From: Candidatus Geothrix skivensis | GTDB lineage: Bacteria > Acidobacteriota > Holophagae > Holophagales > Holophagaceae | Reading direction: 5' to 3' | DNA length: 64,000 nt | NCBI GenBank assembly: GCA_016721195.1 | Contig: JADKIO010000005.1 | Coordinates: forward strand, 370,001 to 434,000 | In this document: in pieces, positions 18,307 through 26,340 of the stretch | Position numbering within the stretch: the stretch's first letter is position 1 | Layout: every line of letters begins with the position of its first letter | Position numbers and translations under genes: made by a program | The notes under the pieces: generated by a model | Databases searched by the model: none | The model's input: only the letters and a program-made list of their open reading frames with translations | What the model was told of the DNA's origin: nothing

Positions 18307-19188
18307 ATGCGCCTGTCTGCTGCGGCCTTGTTCGTCTGCGCGCTCGTGGCCCAAGCCTCGGACCTGGACCGCAGGCTCTGGGTCCAGAACCTCCTGGTGA
18401 AGCTTGAGAAGCAGCGGGATGAGCTGCTGGTCCAGGTAAAGGCTGCTGAAGAGCGCGTGGCCCGGAACAAGGACCTGGTGTCCCGAACTGCCGCGGGCAC
18501 CCACGAGGCCCAGGCCACGGCCCGTCAGGCCCTCGCCGCTTCCCAGGCTGCCCTGGACAAGCGCCGCCTCCAGCGGGCCAAGGCCGAAGGCGCCGTGGTG
18601 AGGGTGCAGCAGGGGCTCCAACTCCTGGGTACTGGCACGGCGCCCATCCGGGCACTCCCCCTGGCGATTCGAGGGGAGGCCTTGGTGGTGACCAAGGATG
18701 GATCCCGCCAGGCCCTGGGGATGGGCCGCCCCTGGCTGGAGCCGGGAGACACGCTGGTCACAGGGCCAAACGGACGGGTGGAACTGGAGGCCTTCGAGGG
18801 GCAGGCCACCCTGGTGGTCGGCCCGGACACAAGAGTGGCCATTCCCCTGGGAGATGACCCCTCCCTCCAGTCGGAGTACGGGACATTCATCGGGAAATGG
18901 AAGGCCAGGGCCGATAGAAGGTTCACAGTCCGAACCCAAACCATTGTCTTGGCTGTACGCGGCACTCGGTTCCTGGTGGAGACTCAGCCCCAAGGAAACG
19001 CCACCTGCCTCGTGCTGGAAGGCACGGTGGATGTCAGCGACCGGGAGGGCAAGGTCACCCGTCCTATCACCGTCGGACAGCGCCTCCGCATCCCAGGTAA
19101 CCACGTCCCCGGCCAGCCGCTTCCGGAGCCCGAGACAGTGGATCCCAAGGCACTGGACCGCTGGTGGGAGCGGGAGGAGGCCCCATGA
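18307..19188 (+). CDS. secreted FecR-domain protein with N-terminal coiled coil
   Basis: 293 residues with a signal peptide (MRLSAAALFVCALVAQA) followed by a helical coiled-coil segment to about residue 105 (LLVKLEKQRDELLVQVKAAEERVAR), then a FecR-type beta domain: LEPGDTLVTGPNGRVELEAFEG..ATLVVGPDTRVAI, and VLAVRGTRFLVE ... CLVLEGTVDVSD, the typical FecR repeat wording. FecR domains are usually periplasmic sensors or surface-associated beta structures. No sigma factor or TonB receptor is near, so classical iron signalling is unlikely. ATG overlaps nothing upstream; the stop overlaps the next ATG (ATGA). First gene of a three-gene operon. Confidence 0.82.
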   Translation: MRLSAAALFVCALVAQASDLDRRLWVQNLLVKLEKQRDELLVQVKAAEERVARNKDLVSRTAAGTHEAQATARQALAASQAALDKRRLQRAKAEGAVVRVQQGLQLLGTGTAPIRALPLAIRGEALVVTKDGSRQALGMGRPWLEPGDTLVTGPNGRVELEAFEGQATLVVGPDTRVAIPLGDDPSLQSEYGTFIGKWKARADRRFTVRTQTIVLAVRGTRFLVETQPQGNATCLVLEGTVDVSDREGKVTRPITVGQRLRIPGNHVPGQPLPEPETVDPKALDRWWEREEAP

Positions 19189-20285
19189 ACCTCCAACAGA
19201 TGATCCTCCTGGCGCTCCTAGGGGCCACCGGGACGAGGGTACACGCAGACTGGAAGGTGCAGTTCACCGGTGAGGCCGCCCAGATGTTCGGCTCCGCACC
19301 CCGCGGCAGCTTCTCGACCCGCGGCCAGTGCGAGGCGGCCCGGCAAGGCCTGACGCCTTTCGAGATCCGCCGGTCCTCCTGCGTGGGCTTCGATGCACCC
19401 CGGGGCGGTGGCACCACCTACCGCCCCCGGTCCACCGGCGGGGGCTCTCGGGGCTATGCGGCCTCGATCATGGGCGGCCTCATGCAGAGCTTCATGCAGG
19501 GCTTCCAGCAGGGGCTCCAGGCCCCCGCCCGGGATCCGGCGGCGGAGCGTCGGGCGGCGGAGGAGCGGCGTAGGGCCGAGGAGGCGCACCGCCAGCGCGA
19601 ATTCCAGGCGTGGCAGGCGCGGGTGAAGGCGGACCTCGCCCGGCAGGAGACCCAGTTCCGGGACCTGCGCAGGCAGGAGGTCGTCCAGGAGGCACGCATG
19701 TTGGGAGACCTGCTCGCCCAGCGTCTGGACTCCCAGAAGCCGCGGGTGAACCCCCAGGCGGATCGCCTGCTGCAAAGCGCCTGCTGGTCGCGGAAGGCGG
19801 CTCAGGCCGCGGCCCAGGGCGATGCCTCTGGTGCCGAGGTGGCTCGGACGAACGCCGCCCGGGCCCTGGAGGGCACGGCCCCACCCTGCGCCGACGAGGG
19901 GTTGCCTGCGGTTCCGATGCCCGGAGCTCCCTCGCCCGCGGGCGGCCTCGAAATGGAACTGGGGCGGTTGGTGCAGGAAGAAACGGCCCGGGTGGAGGTT
20001 CAGATCCAGGAGCTGGTGACCCGGAGGGTGAAGAGCCAGGAAACCCTCGTCCAGCGGCGGGAGGCTGTCGAGGCTCGGGAGCAGGCGAAAGCCGCGTCCC
20101 AAGACCCCGCCGCCCAGGCGGAAGCAGACCGCCTCCTGGCCGAGGCGAAGAAGGCCCTGGAGGAAGCACTGACGGAAAACTTGAAGGCGTCGGAGGACCT
20201 GAACGCGGCCCAGGACACCCTCCAGGCCCTGAGGGCCGTGGGAACGCTGGCTCCGGGGCCCACTCCCAAGGCGGAGATGAAATGA
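19185..20285 (+). CDS. secreted coiled-coil protein of unknown function
   Basis: 366 residues. Signal-peptide-like N-terminus (MILLALLGATGTRVHA). A short globular part follows with WKVQFTGEAAQMFG and two cysteines, then MGGLMQSFMQGFQQGLQ, then long Arg/Glu/Ala-rich helices (residues ~120-190 and ~250-350) predicted to form coiled coils. ATG 19185 overlaps the stop of the FecR gene and its own stop overlaps the start of the PDZ-thioredoxin gene, so the three are translationally coupled. I do not recognise a family; the context says it acts outside the cytoplasm with its two neighbours. Confidence 0.75.
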   Translation: MNLQQMILLALLGATGTRVHADWKVQFTGEAAQMFGSAPRGSFSTRGQCEAARQGLTPFEIRRSSCVGFDAPRGGGTTYRPRSTGGGSRGYAASIMGGLMQSFMQGFQQGLQAPARDPAAERRAAEERRRAEEAHRQREFQAWQARVKADLARQETQFRDLRRQEVVQEARMLGDLLAQRLDSQKPRVNPQADRLLQSACWSRKAAQAAAQGDASGAEVARTNAARALEGTAPPCADEGLPAVPMPGAPSPAGGLEMELGRLVQEETARVEVQIQELVTRRVKSQETLVQRREAVEAREQAKAASQDPAAQAEADRLLAEAKKALEEALTENLKASEDLNAAQDTLQALRAVGTLAPGPTPKAEMK

Positions 20286-21796
20286 TGCGCGCCATGATTG
20301 TCTCCCTGCTCCTGCCGGGCCTCCAGGCCATGGCCCAGACACCCCTACCCGAGGCGGCCCGGGGCCACCTCCAGTCGGGCATCACCGCCCTCCAGGGCGC
20401 CCAGTCGCCCGACGACCTGAACCGGGCGATCGAATCCTTCGGGGCGGCGGTGAAGGCCGCGCCGGACGCTGCCGAGCCCTACTTCTTCCTGGGCACCGCC
20501 CTGGCCACTTCACGCAGCAGCAGCAAGCCCGCCCTCGACGCCTTCCGTCGCTATCTGAAGCTGGCACCGCAGGCCCCCGATGGCGAAGCCGTGAGAGACG
20601 AGATCGCCAAGCTCGAGGCACTCCGGGCCTGGCGGCGTACCTCTGGCGGTGCGGGATTCTCCATCGCCGCCCTGGGCAAGGGCTTCTTCATCCGGTCCGT
20701 CTTCCCGAACTCGCCTGTCACCCAGACGGGACTCCGCCGGGGGGACCGGCTCGTCAGCATCAACAAGAAGCCTCTGGAGGGCCTCAGCCTGATCCAGGTC
20801 ACCCAGCTCCTGGACGGCCCCGCCGACACCACCTGCCTTCTCGGCGTGGAGCGGGGCGGCAAGCCGCTCCTCATCGCCTTCAAGCGGGCCCTCCTCCAGC
20901 CCCCGCCCGCGGGGGTGGTCCCCATCGAGGAGGGGGACTTTGGCGACGAGGTGCTACGCGCGCCCACCCCCGTGATGCTGGTCCTCTGGGCGCCCTGGTG
21001 CCCCTTCTGTCCCAAGGCCCTCGAGGCGGCCTCCGCCGTGGCTGCGGCCCAGGGCGGGCGCCTGAAAGTGCTGAGCCTGGATGTGGACGAGGGCCCCGGT
21101 CTGGTGACATCGCTGCGTGTGACCGGCATTCCGGCCGTGCGCTTCATCGCCGATGGCCGGGTGGTGGACGGCCTCCAGGGGGCGGATCCAGCCGCCATGA
21201 AGGCCAAGGCCGAGGCCCTGCTCCGACCCGTGGGCCGGCTGGGGCTCGAGTTGGGCCCCGCCACCGTGGCGGATGCCCCAGGGGTGGTCATCCGGTCCAT
21301 CCAGCCGGGAACGCCCGCAGCCGCCTCCGTGCTGAAGCCGGGGGACCGGCTCCTGGCCGCCGATGACTTGGACCTTACCCCCCTGATCCTGTCCCAGGTG
21401 CTCGTGGCTCTCCGGGGTGCGCCGGACACGGCGGTGGCCCTGAAGGTGGCTCGGCCAGGCCTGCCGGAGCCCATGACCGTTACCCTCCTCCGGGTGCCCC
21501 GCGACACTGCGGCGCCCGAGGGGCGGCTCGGCCTGGGGTTGAAGCCGGTGCCCGGCCCGGGAACCTCGGGGGTGATGGTGGACCGCACCCTCCCGGGCAG
21601 CCCCGCCGCTGCGCAGCTGAGGCCCGGGGACCGCCTCCTCGAGGCCGACGGGCAGGACCTCCGGGTTCTTGGCCTCGAGCAGGTCGTGGCACGCCTGAGG
21701 GGTCCCGCAGGCACCGCCGTGACCCTAAGGGTGGCTCGCATGGGTGTGGCCGATCCGATCACTGTGAGGCTCGTGCGCCAAGCGTCGGTACCCTGA
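20282..21796 (+). CDS. secreted TPR-PDZ-thioredoxin-PDZ-PDZ protein
   Basis: 504 residues. Signal peptide (MIVSLLLPGLQAMAQT), TPR-like helices (~25-110), a first PDZ domain (~120-205, IRSVFPNSPVTQTGLRRGDRLVSIN), a thioredoxin-fold domain (~215-320) with WAPWCPFCPKA, i.e. a CPFC active site at Cys240/Cys243 plus cis-proline text TGIPAVRF, then two more PDZ domains (~325-405 and ~415-500, each with SIQPGTPAA / TLPGSPAAA and the KPGDRLL / RPGDRLL loop). Thioredoxin flanked by three PDZ domains in one chain is unusual. Likely a periplasmic thiol oxidoreductase or adaptor tethered to substrates through PDZ contacts. ATG 20282 overlaps the upstream stop; ATG 20285 is an equal alternative. Confidence 0.85.
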   Translation: MMRAMIVSLLLPGLQAMAQTPLPEAARGHLQSGITALQGAQSPDDLNRAIESFGAAVKAAPDAAEPYFFLGTALATSRSSSKPALDAFRRYLKLAPQAPDGEAVRDEIAKLEALRAWRRTSGGAGFSIAALGKGFFIRSVFPNSPVTQTGLRRGDRLVSINKKPLEGLSLIQVTQLLDGPADTTCLLGVERGGKPLLIAFKRALLQPPPAGVVPIEEGDFGDEVLRAPTPVMLVLWAPWCPFCPKALEAASAVAAAQGGRLKVLSLDVDEGPGLVTSLRVTGIPAVRFIADGRVVDGLQGADPAAMKAKAEALLRPVGRLGLELGPATVADAPGVVIRSIQPGTPAAASVLKPGDRLLAADDLDLTPLILSQVLVALRGAPDTAVALKVARPGLPEPMTVTLLRVPRDTAAPEGRLGLGLKPVPGPGTSGVMVDRTLPGSPAAAQLRPGDRLLEADGQDLRVLGLEQVVARLRGPAGTAVTLRVARMGVADPITVRLVRQASVP

Positions 21797-22313
21797 GGAA
21801 AGGTTCAGACGTTAGAAACCGATTTGATGATTGTTTTTCGGTCTGGAAGCGCCTCTGGACGCGATGACTCCGAGAACTGGGTGGAGTGCACGCACCGGTT
21901 CCAGATGTAGGAAGGTCTGCGGTCCTGGTCTTCAGTCCTCAGTACGCAAATCGATGCGTTATTTGAATGAACCCGCGAGGGGAGGTCGCGCGAATAGGTT
22001 TGGAATGAAGTATTTACACCAACCCCCTCCTCCTTGTGGCGAAAGCAGGAGTCACGGATACTGGCCGCATCCTTCTTCAAGCAGGAGTGGCTGCGTGCGA
22101 TGGTGGCCGTCGTCTCCGTGGAATCACCATGTTGGTGAGAGTGAAAGAAGCCAAGAGCACGCCCAGCCTTCGGCTGGATCTCATGGCCCGCGGCGACTTC
22201 AGGCGAGACATGTGGCTCTTCCTCCTGCTGCGACATCCCCCCGTCCCGGAGTGCTGCGCCCGCACCGTGGAATTTGGGATCTCAATGGCGTCGTTGCTAC
22301 GAGGGATAGAGAG
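21797..22313. other. 517-base region without a convincing gene; holds a moaE remnant
   Basis: Noticeably less GC-rich in its first half than the flanking genes. Bases 21845-21909 are a broken moaE copy (separate entry). Open frames in the rest differ between strands, lack known motifs and look incidental. The last 30 bases provide the ribosome-binding region for the lipoprotein gene at 22314. Probably decayed sequence or an insertion scar. Confidence 0.6.
21845..21909 (+). pseudogene. moaE remnant, copy A (5' and 3' pieces fused, interior lost)
   Basis: The first 15 bases match moaE codons 8-13; from the GCGATG(A/G)CT repeat onward the match switches to the last ~50 bases of moaE, ending CCGGTTCCAGATGTAG against CCGGTTCCAGATGTAA in the gene. 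About 345 bases of the interior are missing, exactly between two GCGATGGCT repeats in intact moaE, and the 3' part is out of frame. It differs from copy B by only two bases over the shared 63. Confidence 0.85.
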
Positions 22314-23462
22314 ATGCCTTCGAACCCGTCGGGTCGGCCTTTGTTGGCGGTAGCGATTTTGCAAGCCTGTCTCCTTGTGGGGTGCCTCTATGTGCCCCCA
22401 GTGACCCACACGGCTGCCCGGGAGGATGTTCTTTCCATCCAGCCGGGTGTGGATACACGGGCCTCCATCCGAAGAAAACTCGGGAGGCCGAACATCCTGG
22501 AACTGGCCACGGTCTATGCCTGGGACTGGGCGGTGAACCGGGGAAGCCTTGCCGTGGGCTTCTACCCCGCCTACGGATGGTCCTTTGGCTCCGGGGTCCA
22601 CCGTGTGCTCGTCCAATTCGATGGAGATCGGGTTGTCTCCGTTCAACACGCCAGCTGCGATCGTCCAGACCGCCGGATTTCATGGTCTCCCTCCGAAAAC
22701 AAGCGCGTGAGGGCCATTTTCGGGGGGCATCGGTATACCCTCGAGGCGCCCGGTGAGCTGCTTGAGCAGGACCTCGCAACCCTAGAAGAGCGGCTACTGC
22801 TTCCAGCCTGGGAGCCGCCACAGTGGGCCAAGTGGGAGAGGAACCAGCATGCGCTGGACATCAGCCCGGATGGACGCTGGATCGTGACCTGGTGGGCGGG
22901 AGTCGCGAGGATCTGGGACGCGCGGGAGGGTCGGCTGGCCGCCACCGTCCGGCCCCCACCTCCCATGGCCACCCTCAAGCCGGGGGGGTGGAGCCCTTGC
23001 GAGGTCCACTTCACCGCTGCGGGCGACCGCGTCCTGCTTGGAGACCCCATCCGGGGCTTCTGCATGCTCGGCACCAGTGACTGGAGGCCCCTCTGGGTGT
23101 TCCCCGAGGGCTATCTCGCCCCGCTGGCCTTGGCTCCGGACGGATCCAGAGTCCTTGCGCTGACACGCCGGGGGCTGAACCTGCTCGATGGGCGGTCGGG
23201 TGAGCTGACCGGTGGTTTCGAACGGAGGGGGTTGGAGCGCTGGTTCAATGCGTCCAGCGAATTGGATTGGCCCGACTTCAGGCTGGATTTGACCTCACCT
23301 GAGGAATTCCTTGCCATCGGCCCAGCCACCCGTGAGCGCTGGTCCATTCCTGAGGTCGAACGGAGCTACCGGGAGGGAAGGGGGCGGGTGAGGGTGGACA
23401 AAGACAGGAGCGAATCCGCCTTGCTTGGGGTTGAACTCCTGCGTTTCACATCCTGCCCTTGA
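22314..23462 (+). CDS. lipoprotein with BamE/SmpA-like region and WD40/PQQ-like repeats
   Basis: 382 residues. Lipoprotein signal: hydrophobic LLAVAILQACLLVGC with the lipobox Cys at residue 24. Next, a segment with GVDTRASIRRKLGRPN, the glycine-threonine then LG-x-P wording typical of BamE/SmpA-type small outer-membrane lipoproteins, followed by a beta-rich half with propeller-like blades (LDISPDGRWIVTWWAGVARIWDAREG, LALAPDGSRVLALTRRGLNLLDGRSGE). Likely an envelope lipoprotein; function unknown. ATG 22314 is chosen over the longer open frame because the signal peptide begins there and GAGGGA lies eight bases upstream. It sits between the two moaE remnants. Confidence 0.78.
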   Translation: MPSNPSGRPLLAVAILQACLLVGCLYVPPVTHTAAREDVLSIQPGVDTRASIRRKLGRPNILELATVYAWDWAVNRGSLAVGFYPAYGWSFGSGVHRVLVQFDGDRVVSVQHASCDRPDRRISWSPSENKRVRAIFGGHRYTLEAPGELLEQDLATLEERLLLPAWEPPQWAKWERNQHALDISPDGRWIVTWWAGVARIWDAREGRLAATVRPPPPMATLKPGGWSPCEVHFTAAGDRVLLGDPIRGFCMLGTSDWRPLWVFPEGYLAPLALAPDGSRVLALTRRGLNLLDGRSGELTGGFERRGLERWFNASSELDWPDFRLDLTSPEEFLAIGPATRERWSIPEVERSYREGRGRVRVDKDRSESALLGVELLRFTSCP

Positions 23463-23472
23463 CGGAGGTGGG

Positions 23473-23607
23473 ACCAGATGGAGCCTGTCCTCCAGCAGGT
23501 GGTGGCCGAGGGCGTCGAAAAACGGCGTTGGGATGGATGGGCTAGCTGGGCGTGGCGGACTTCGGGATACGGGTCAGTAACTTCTTGTGCCTGAAGCGGA
23601 GACACTC
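23473..23607 (-). pseudogene. degenerate copy of the lat 5' end and lat-moaE intergenic region
   Basis: Bases 23473-23553 align with 17609-17688 (first ~27 codons of lat, minus strand) with scattered substitutions and one inserted base; the start codon position reads CGT instead of CAT on the plus strand, so it cannot initiate as lat. The next 54 bases equal in length the 54-base lat-moaE intergenic region and end CTGAAGCGGAGACACTC beside CTTGAAGCGGAGACACGC in the original. It runs directly into moaE remnant B. Confidence 0.8.
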
Positions 23608-23693
23608 ATGATTCCCTGGATAGCGGTTCAGGAAGCGCCTCTGGACGCGATGACTCCGAGAACTGGATGGAGTGCCCGCACCGGTTCCAGATG
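23608..23693 (+). pseudogene. moaE remnant, copy B (start codon to deletion to 3' end)
   Basis: Begins ATGATTCCCTGGATAGCGG as in moaE and keeps 15 codons (one Glu to Asp change), then at GCGATGACT jumps to the 3' end of moaE (CCGAGAACTGGATGGAGTGC... CCGGTTCCAGATG). The interior, including both active-site lysines, is missing, and the 3' piece is in another frame. The stop triplet has become CAG. Shares the same deletion point as copy A, so the deletion predates the duplication of the remnant. Confidence 0.87.
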
Positions 23694-23750
23694 CAGTTGG
23701 GGCCTCAGGTCCCACGGATCATTCCGAAGTACGCCAAACCGTCCCCGACT

Positions 23751-24191
23751 TCAGCGGAGCACGCCGCGCGCGGCCATGGCCCGTGCGTACCAGGCGAACA
23801 GGACCAGCAGCAGGGCGATCACGGCGCTGGTGATGGCCATCTGCCGACCCATCACGGCGCCCCCGTTGGTCAGCACGTAGGTGTAGAGCAGGCTCATCAG
23901 GAATGCCGCCAGCGACACCAGGAAGACCGGCATCGCCAGCGCGCGGCGCAGCAGCAGCAGAACCGACGCCCCGAAGGCCCCGAACACGCCGACGGCCCAG
24001 ACCACCATCATCCACGCCGGCATGGCCTGGTAGTGGGCGATCTGCTCCGGCGTCATGCCGGCCTTGGCCAGATAGGCGGGGCCCTGCCACAGGTTCATCA
24101 CGAAGTCGAACACCCCGATGGCGTTGAACAGCAGGGCGAATACCCCCACCAGCCAGACGTGCCAGGGCGCTTTCACGGATGCATCGCTCAT
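23751..24191 (-). CDS. four-helix membrane protein of unknown function
   Basis: 146 residues with four clear hydrophobic segments (WHVWLVGVFALLFNAIGVFDFVM; WMMVVWAVGVFGAFGASVLLLL; AMPVFLVSLAAFLMSLLYTYV; QMAITSAVIALLLVLFAWYA). The pattern WxxWLVGVxALLxNAxGxFDF then AGMTPEQIAHYQAMPAWM is familiar from small uncharacterised inner-membrane proteins of Proteobacteria. ATG 24191 has GGAGGTGG just upstream, which fixes the start over a longer frame. Not linked to an operon; flanking gene lies 186 bases away on the same strand. Confidence 0.82.
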   Translation of the reverse strand: MSDASVKAPWHVWLVGVFALLFNAIGVFDFVMNLWQGPAYLAKAGMTPEQIAHYQAMPAWMMVVWAVGVFGAFGASVLLLLRRALAMPVFLVSLAAFLMSLLYTYVLTNGGAVMGRQMAITSAVIALLLVLFAWYARAMAARGVLR

Positions 24192-24377
24192 CGCCACCTC
24201 CCGCGGAATGGCCCATCGTGCGGCAAGGTCCGGCAATCGACAAGGGTTCCGCCGCCGCCCGAATCCTGAGCGTACATGACGGCATGGTCGTGATTCCGGG
24301 GCGGGTCGGGGACGAGCCCACCACGATCGGGGCCTAGGGCCGCAACCGACCTCGAATCGAATCCGGCATCGAGGTCT

Positions 24378-25028
24378 TCACCTGCCTTGTTCCGGCGCGA
24401 ACAGGGGCTGCGGCGGTGCGGAAAGCCTTCCCTTGAATGACACCGTCCCGGCCATCACGAGACCGGCCGTGGCCAGGAGGACCAGCAGCTGGGCCAGGGA
24501 GGTCTTCTGGGCCTCCACACGGGCCTTGGCTTCGCACACCTCGCCGGGGCAGAGGGTGGGTTGCTCGCGGTACACCAGGCTGTAGAACTTGCAGCCGAGG
24601 CAGATCCCGAAGGCGGCCTCGAAGAACAGGAACACGAGGCAGACGAGACAGATGATGCCGCTGATGGGGCCGTAGGTGTTCATGGCCACCATCAGGATGA
24701 ACATGATCGCCGACAGGGCCACGCCGAGGCTCCAGGCCAGCTGCTTGGGCTTGGCGGCGACCCATTCCGGCGCCTGCCGACCGACGATGAGCCGGCCCAG
24801 GATCAGGGTGGGCCCGAACCGGGGGCTGACGAAGACCCGGAGGAGGAAGTCGCCGAGGAAGAAGGGGATGACCACCTTGATGGGGACGAAGTTCCCGCGG
24901 AAGAGGATGAACATCAAGGACAGGAAGGTGGCGAGGAAGAGGATCCCCGCCGCCGCGCGGATCTCCCGCTCGTTGAGCACCGGTACCGCGTAGCCCTCCA
25001 CTGTTTCCCCGAACTGGACGCGTCCCAT
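24378..25028 (-). CDS. DUF4395-type integral membrane protein
   Basis: 216 residues with four or five membrane helices. N-terminal NEREIRAAAGILFLATFLSLMF, then FFLGDFLLRVFVSPRFGPT and the conserved FEAAFGICLGCKFYSLV with a CLGC pair are the pattern of the DUF4395 family. The family often accompanies thioredoxin- or rhodanese-type proteins, which makes a thiol or sulfur role conceivable, but no such gene is adjacent here. A cytoplasmic-side Cys pair also occurs near the C-terminus (LCPGEVCEAK). ATG 25028 follows a G-rich ribosome-binding stretch; the longer frame to 25133 is rejected. Confidence 0.82.
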   Translation of the reverse strand: MGRVQFGETVEGYAVPVLNEREIRAAAGILFLATFLSLMFILFRGNFVPIKVVIPFFLGDFLLRVFVSPRFGPTLILGRLIVGRQAPEWVAAKPKQLAWSLGVALSAIMFILMVAMNTYGPISGIICLVCLVFLFFEAAFGICLGCKFYSLVYREQPTLCPGEVCEAKARVEAQKTSLAQLLVLLATAGLVMAGTVSFKGRLSAPPQPLFAPEQGR

Positions 25029-25156
25029 GGTCCCCCCTCGATAGGGGGCCGACCGACGGACCCCGGGGGGAGCTACGCATGGAGGCGGCATTCGGTTGAT
25101 CCCCGGCCTGACGAAGAATCCGGACCCTGCCATACGCCTTGGCTGGGGCTGAAGGC

Positions 25157-25184
25157 TTGTTTTTCGCTAAAAATTCGCCATACT
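25157..25184 (+). promoter_or_regulatory. candidate imuB-dnaE2 promoter with direct-repeat operator
   Basis: TTGTTT (25157-25162) and CATACT (25179-25184) are separated by 16 bases and precede imuB by 21 bases. The spacer holds a direct repeat, TTCGC-N6-TTCGC (25163-25167, 25174-25178), filling the -35/-10 gap exactly. A direct repeat here is a plausible LexA-type damage operator, but it is not one of the well-known LexA boxes; the call is inference. Confidence 0.35.
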
Positions 25185-25205
25185 TGGATCCCCCTGGAGG
25201 ATCTG

Positions 25206-26336
25206 GTGCTGGCGATGTGGGTTCCCGAACTGCCGTTCCAGCTGGCCTGCGGCCGGGATGGGGCCCTGCGGGACCGGCCCCTGGCCTTCCTGAATCCCGA
25301 GAGCCCGCGCTCGCCCAGCCTCTGGTTCGTGAACCGCCTGGGCCGCGCCGAGGGCCTGGGGCCGGGCCTGCCCCTGGACCAGGCCCTGCGGATCGCGCCG
25401 GGCCTACGGGTGTTGGAGCCTTCCCCGCAGGTCTGGTGGGAGGCCCAGGGCAGCCTGGGCGATTTCCTCCAGCACTGGACGCCCCAGGGCCAGCTCATGC
25501 GCATGGGCGAGGCCCTGGTGGAGCTCCAGGGCACCCAGCGCATCTACGGGCCCCTGGCGGACACCGCCCAGCGCATGCGCCGCGAGCTGACCGAGCGGCA
25601 CGGCTGGGCCAGCCACGGGGGCCTGTCCCTGAGCGCCACCGCCGCCCAGCTGGCCGCCCACGTCGAGCATCAGCTGGAGCTGGTGGCGGATGGCGCCGAG
25701 GCCACCTTCCTGGCCCCCCAGCCCTTGCGTCGCCTGCCGGACCTGGCACCGCGCCTGCAGGAGCGCTTCCACCGCCTGGGCCTGCGGTTTTTTGGCGACC
25801 TGCAGCCCGTGCCCCTGGTCGTGCTGGCGGAGCTGGTTCATCCCAAGCTGGCCCCGGACCTGCGGGCCCGGGTGCGGGGCGAGGACCGGCCCCGGCTGCC
25901 CCTGCTCACGGAGCGCCCCGGCCATGCCCGCCACGGCTGGCGGCTGCAGCCCCCCCGCCTGCCCGAGGAGGTGGCCCTGGCCGCCCGCTGCCTGGAGTGG
26001 CTCTGGTCCGATCCCCGCCACCCCCGGAAGCTGGTGCTGCGCTGGTGGGACGTGGACGGCGAGCCCCACACCTGGCGCGCCGCGCCCGGGGACCTGACCA
26101 CCCCCCCCCTGGCCCTGGCCCGGCGGCTCCAGCAGGCCTTCCTGGCGGGGGCCACCCGGCGCCTCCTGGTGCGGGAGGTGGAGCTGCGCCTGGCCTGGGG
26201 CCTGGGCCGGGAGCGGGGTCTCTTCCAGGATCCGCTGGACGCCCGCCTGGACCGCCTCGAGCCCGCCCTGGCTCGCCTCCGCAAGCGCTTCCCGGATCAG
26301 GCCATCCTGCCGGGCTGGGTGGGGCGAGGTGCGTGA
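25206..26336 (+). CDS. imuB: ImuB-like Y-family polymerase homologue
   Basis: Non-catalytic Y-family polymerase relative that recruits DnaE2 to the sliding clamp for damage-induced mutagenesis. 376 residues; N-terminus LAMWVPELPFQLACGRDGAL..RPLAF follows the ImuB start (LxxxxPxLPxE), and the region where active Y-family enzymes have the DE catalytic pair reads VELQGTQRIYG with no Asp-Glu, as expected for ImuB. The C-terminal half is Arg/Leu-rich, as in the family. GTG 25206 is preferred because GGAGG lies five bases upstream; ATG 25215 is the alternative. dnaE2 follows directly. No ImuA/RecA-like partner gene is next to it. Confidence 0.83.
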   Translation: MLAMWVPELPFQLACGRDGALRDRPLAFLNPESPRSPSLWFVNRLGRAEGLGPGLPLDQALRIAPGLRVLEPSPQVWWEAQGSLGDFLQHWTPQGQLMRMGEALVELQGTQRIYGPLADTAQRMRRELTERHGWASHGGLSLSATAAQLAAHVEHQLELVADGAEATFLAPQPLRRLPDLAPRLQERFHRLGLRFFGDLQPVPLVVLAELVHPKLAPDLRARVRGEDRPRLPLLTERPGHARHGWRLQPPRLPEEVALAARCLEWLWSDPRHPRKLVLRWWDVDGEPHTWRAAPGDLTTPPLALARRLQQAFLAGATRRLLVREVELRLAWGLGRERGLFQDPLDARLDRLEPALARLRKRFPDQAILPGWVGRGA

Positions 26337-26340
26337 ACCC

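Noticed and set aside
21910..22313. Small open frames on both strands before the lipoprotein gene
   Set aside because: No motif, inconsistent codon use, weak ribosome-binding sites; probably decayed or non-coding.
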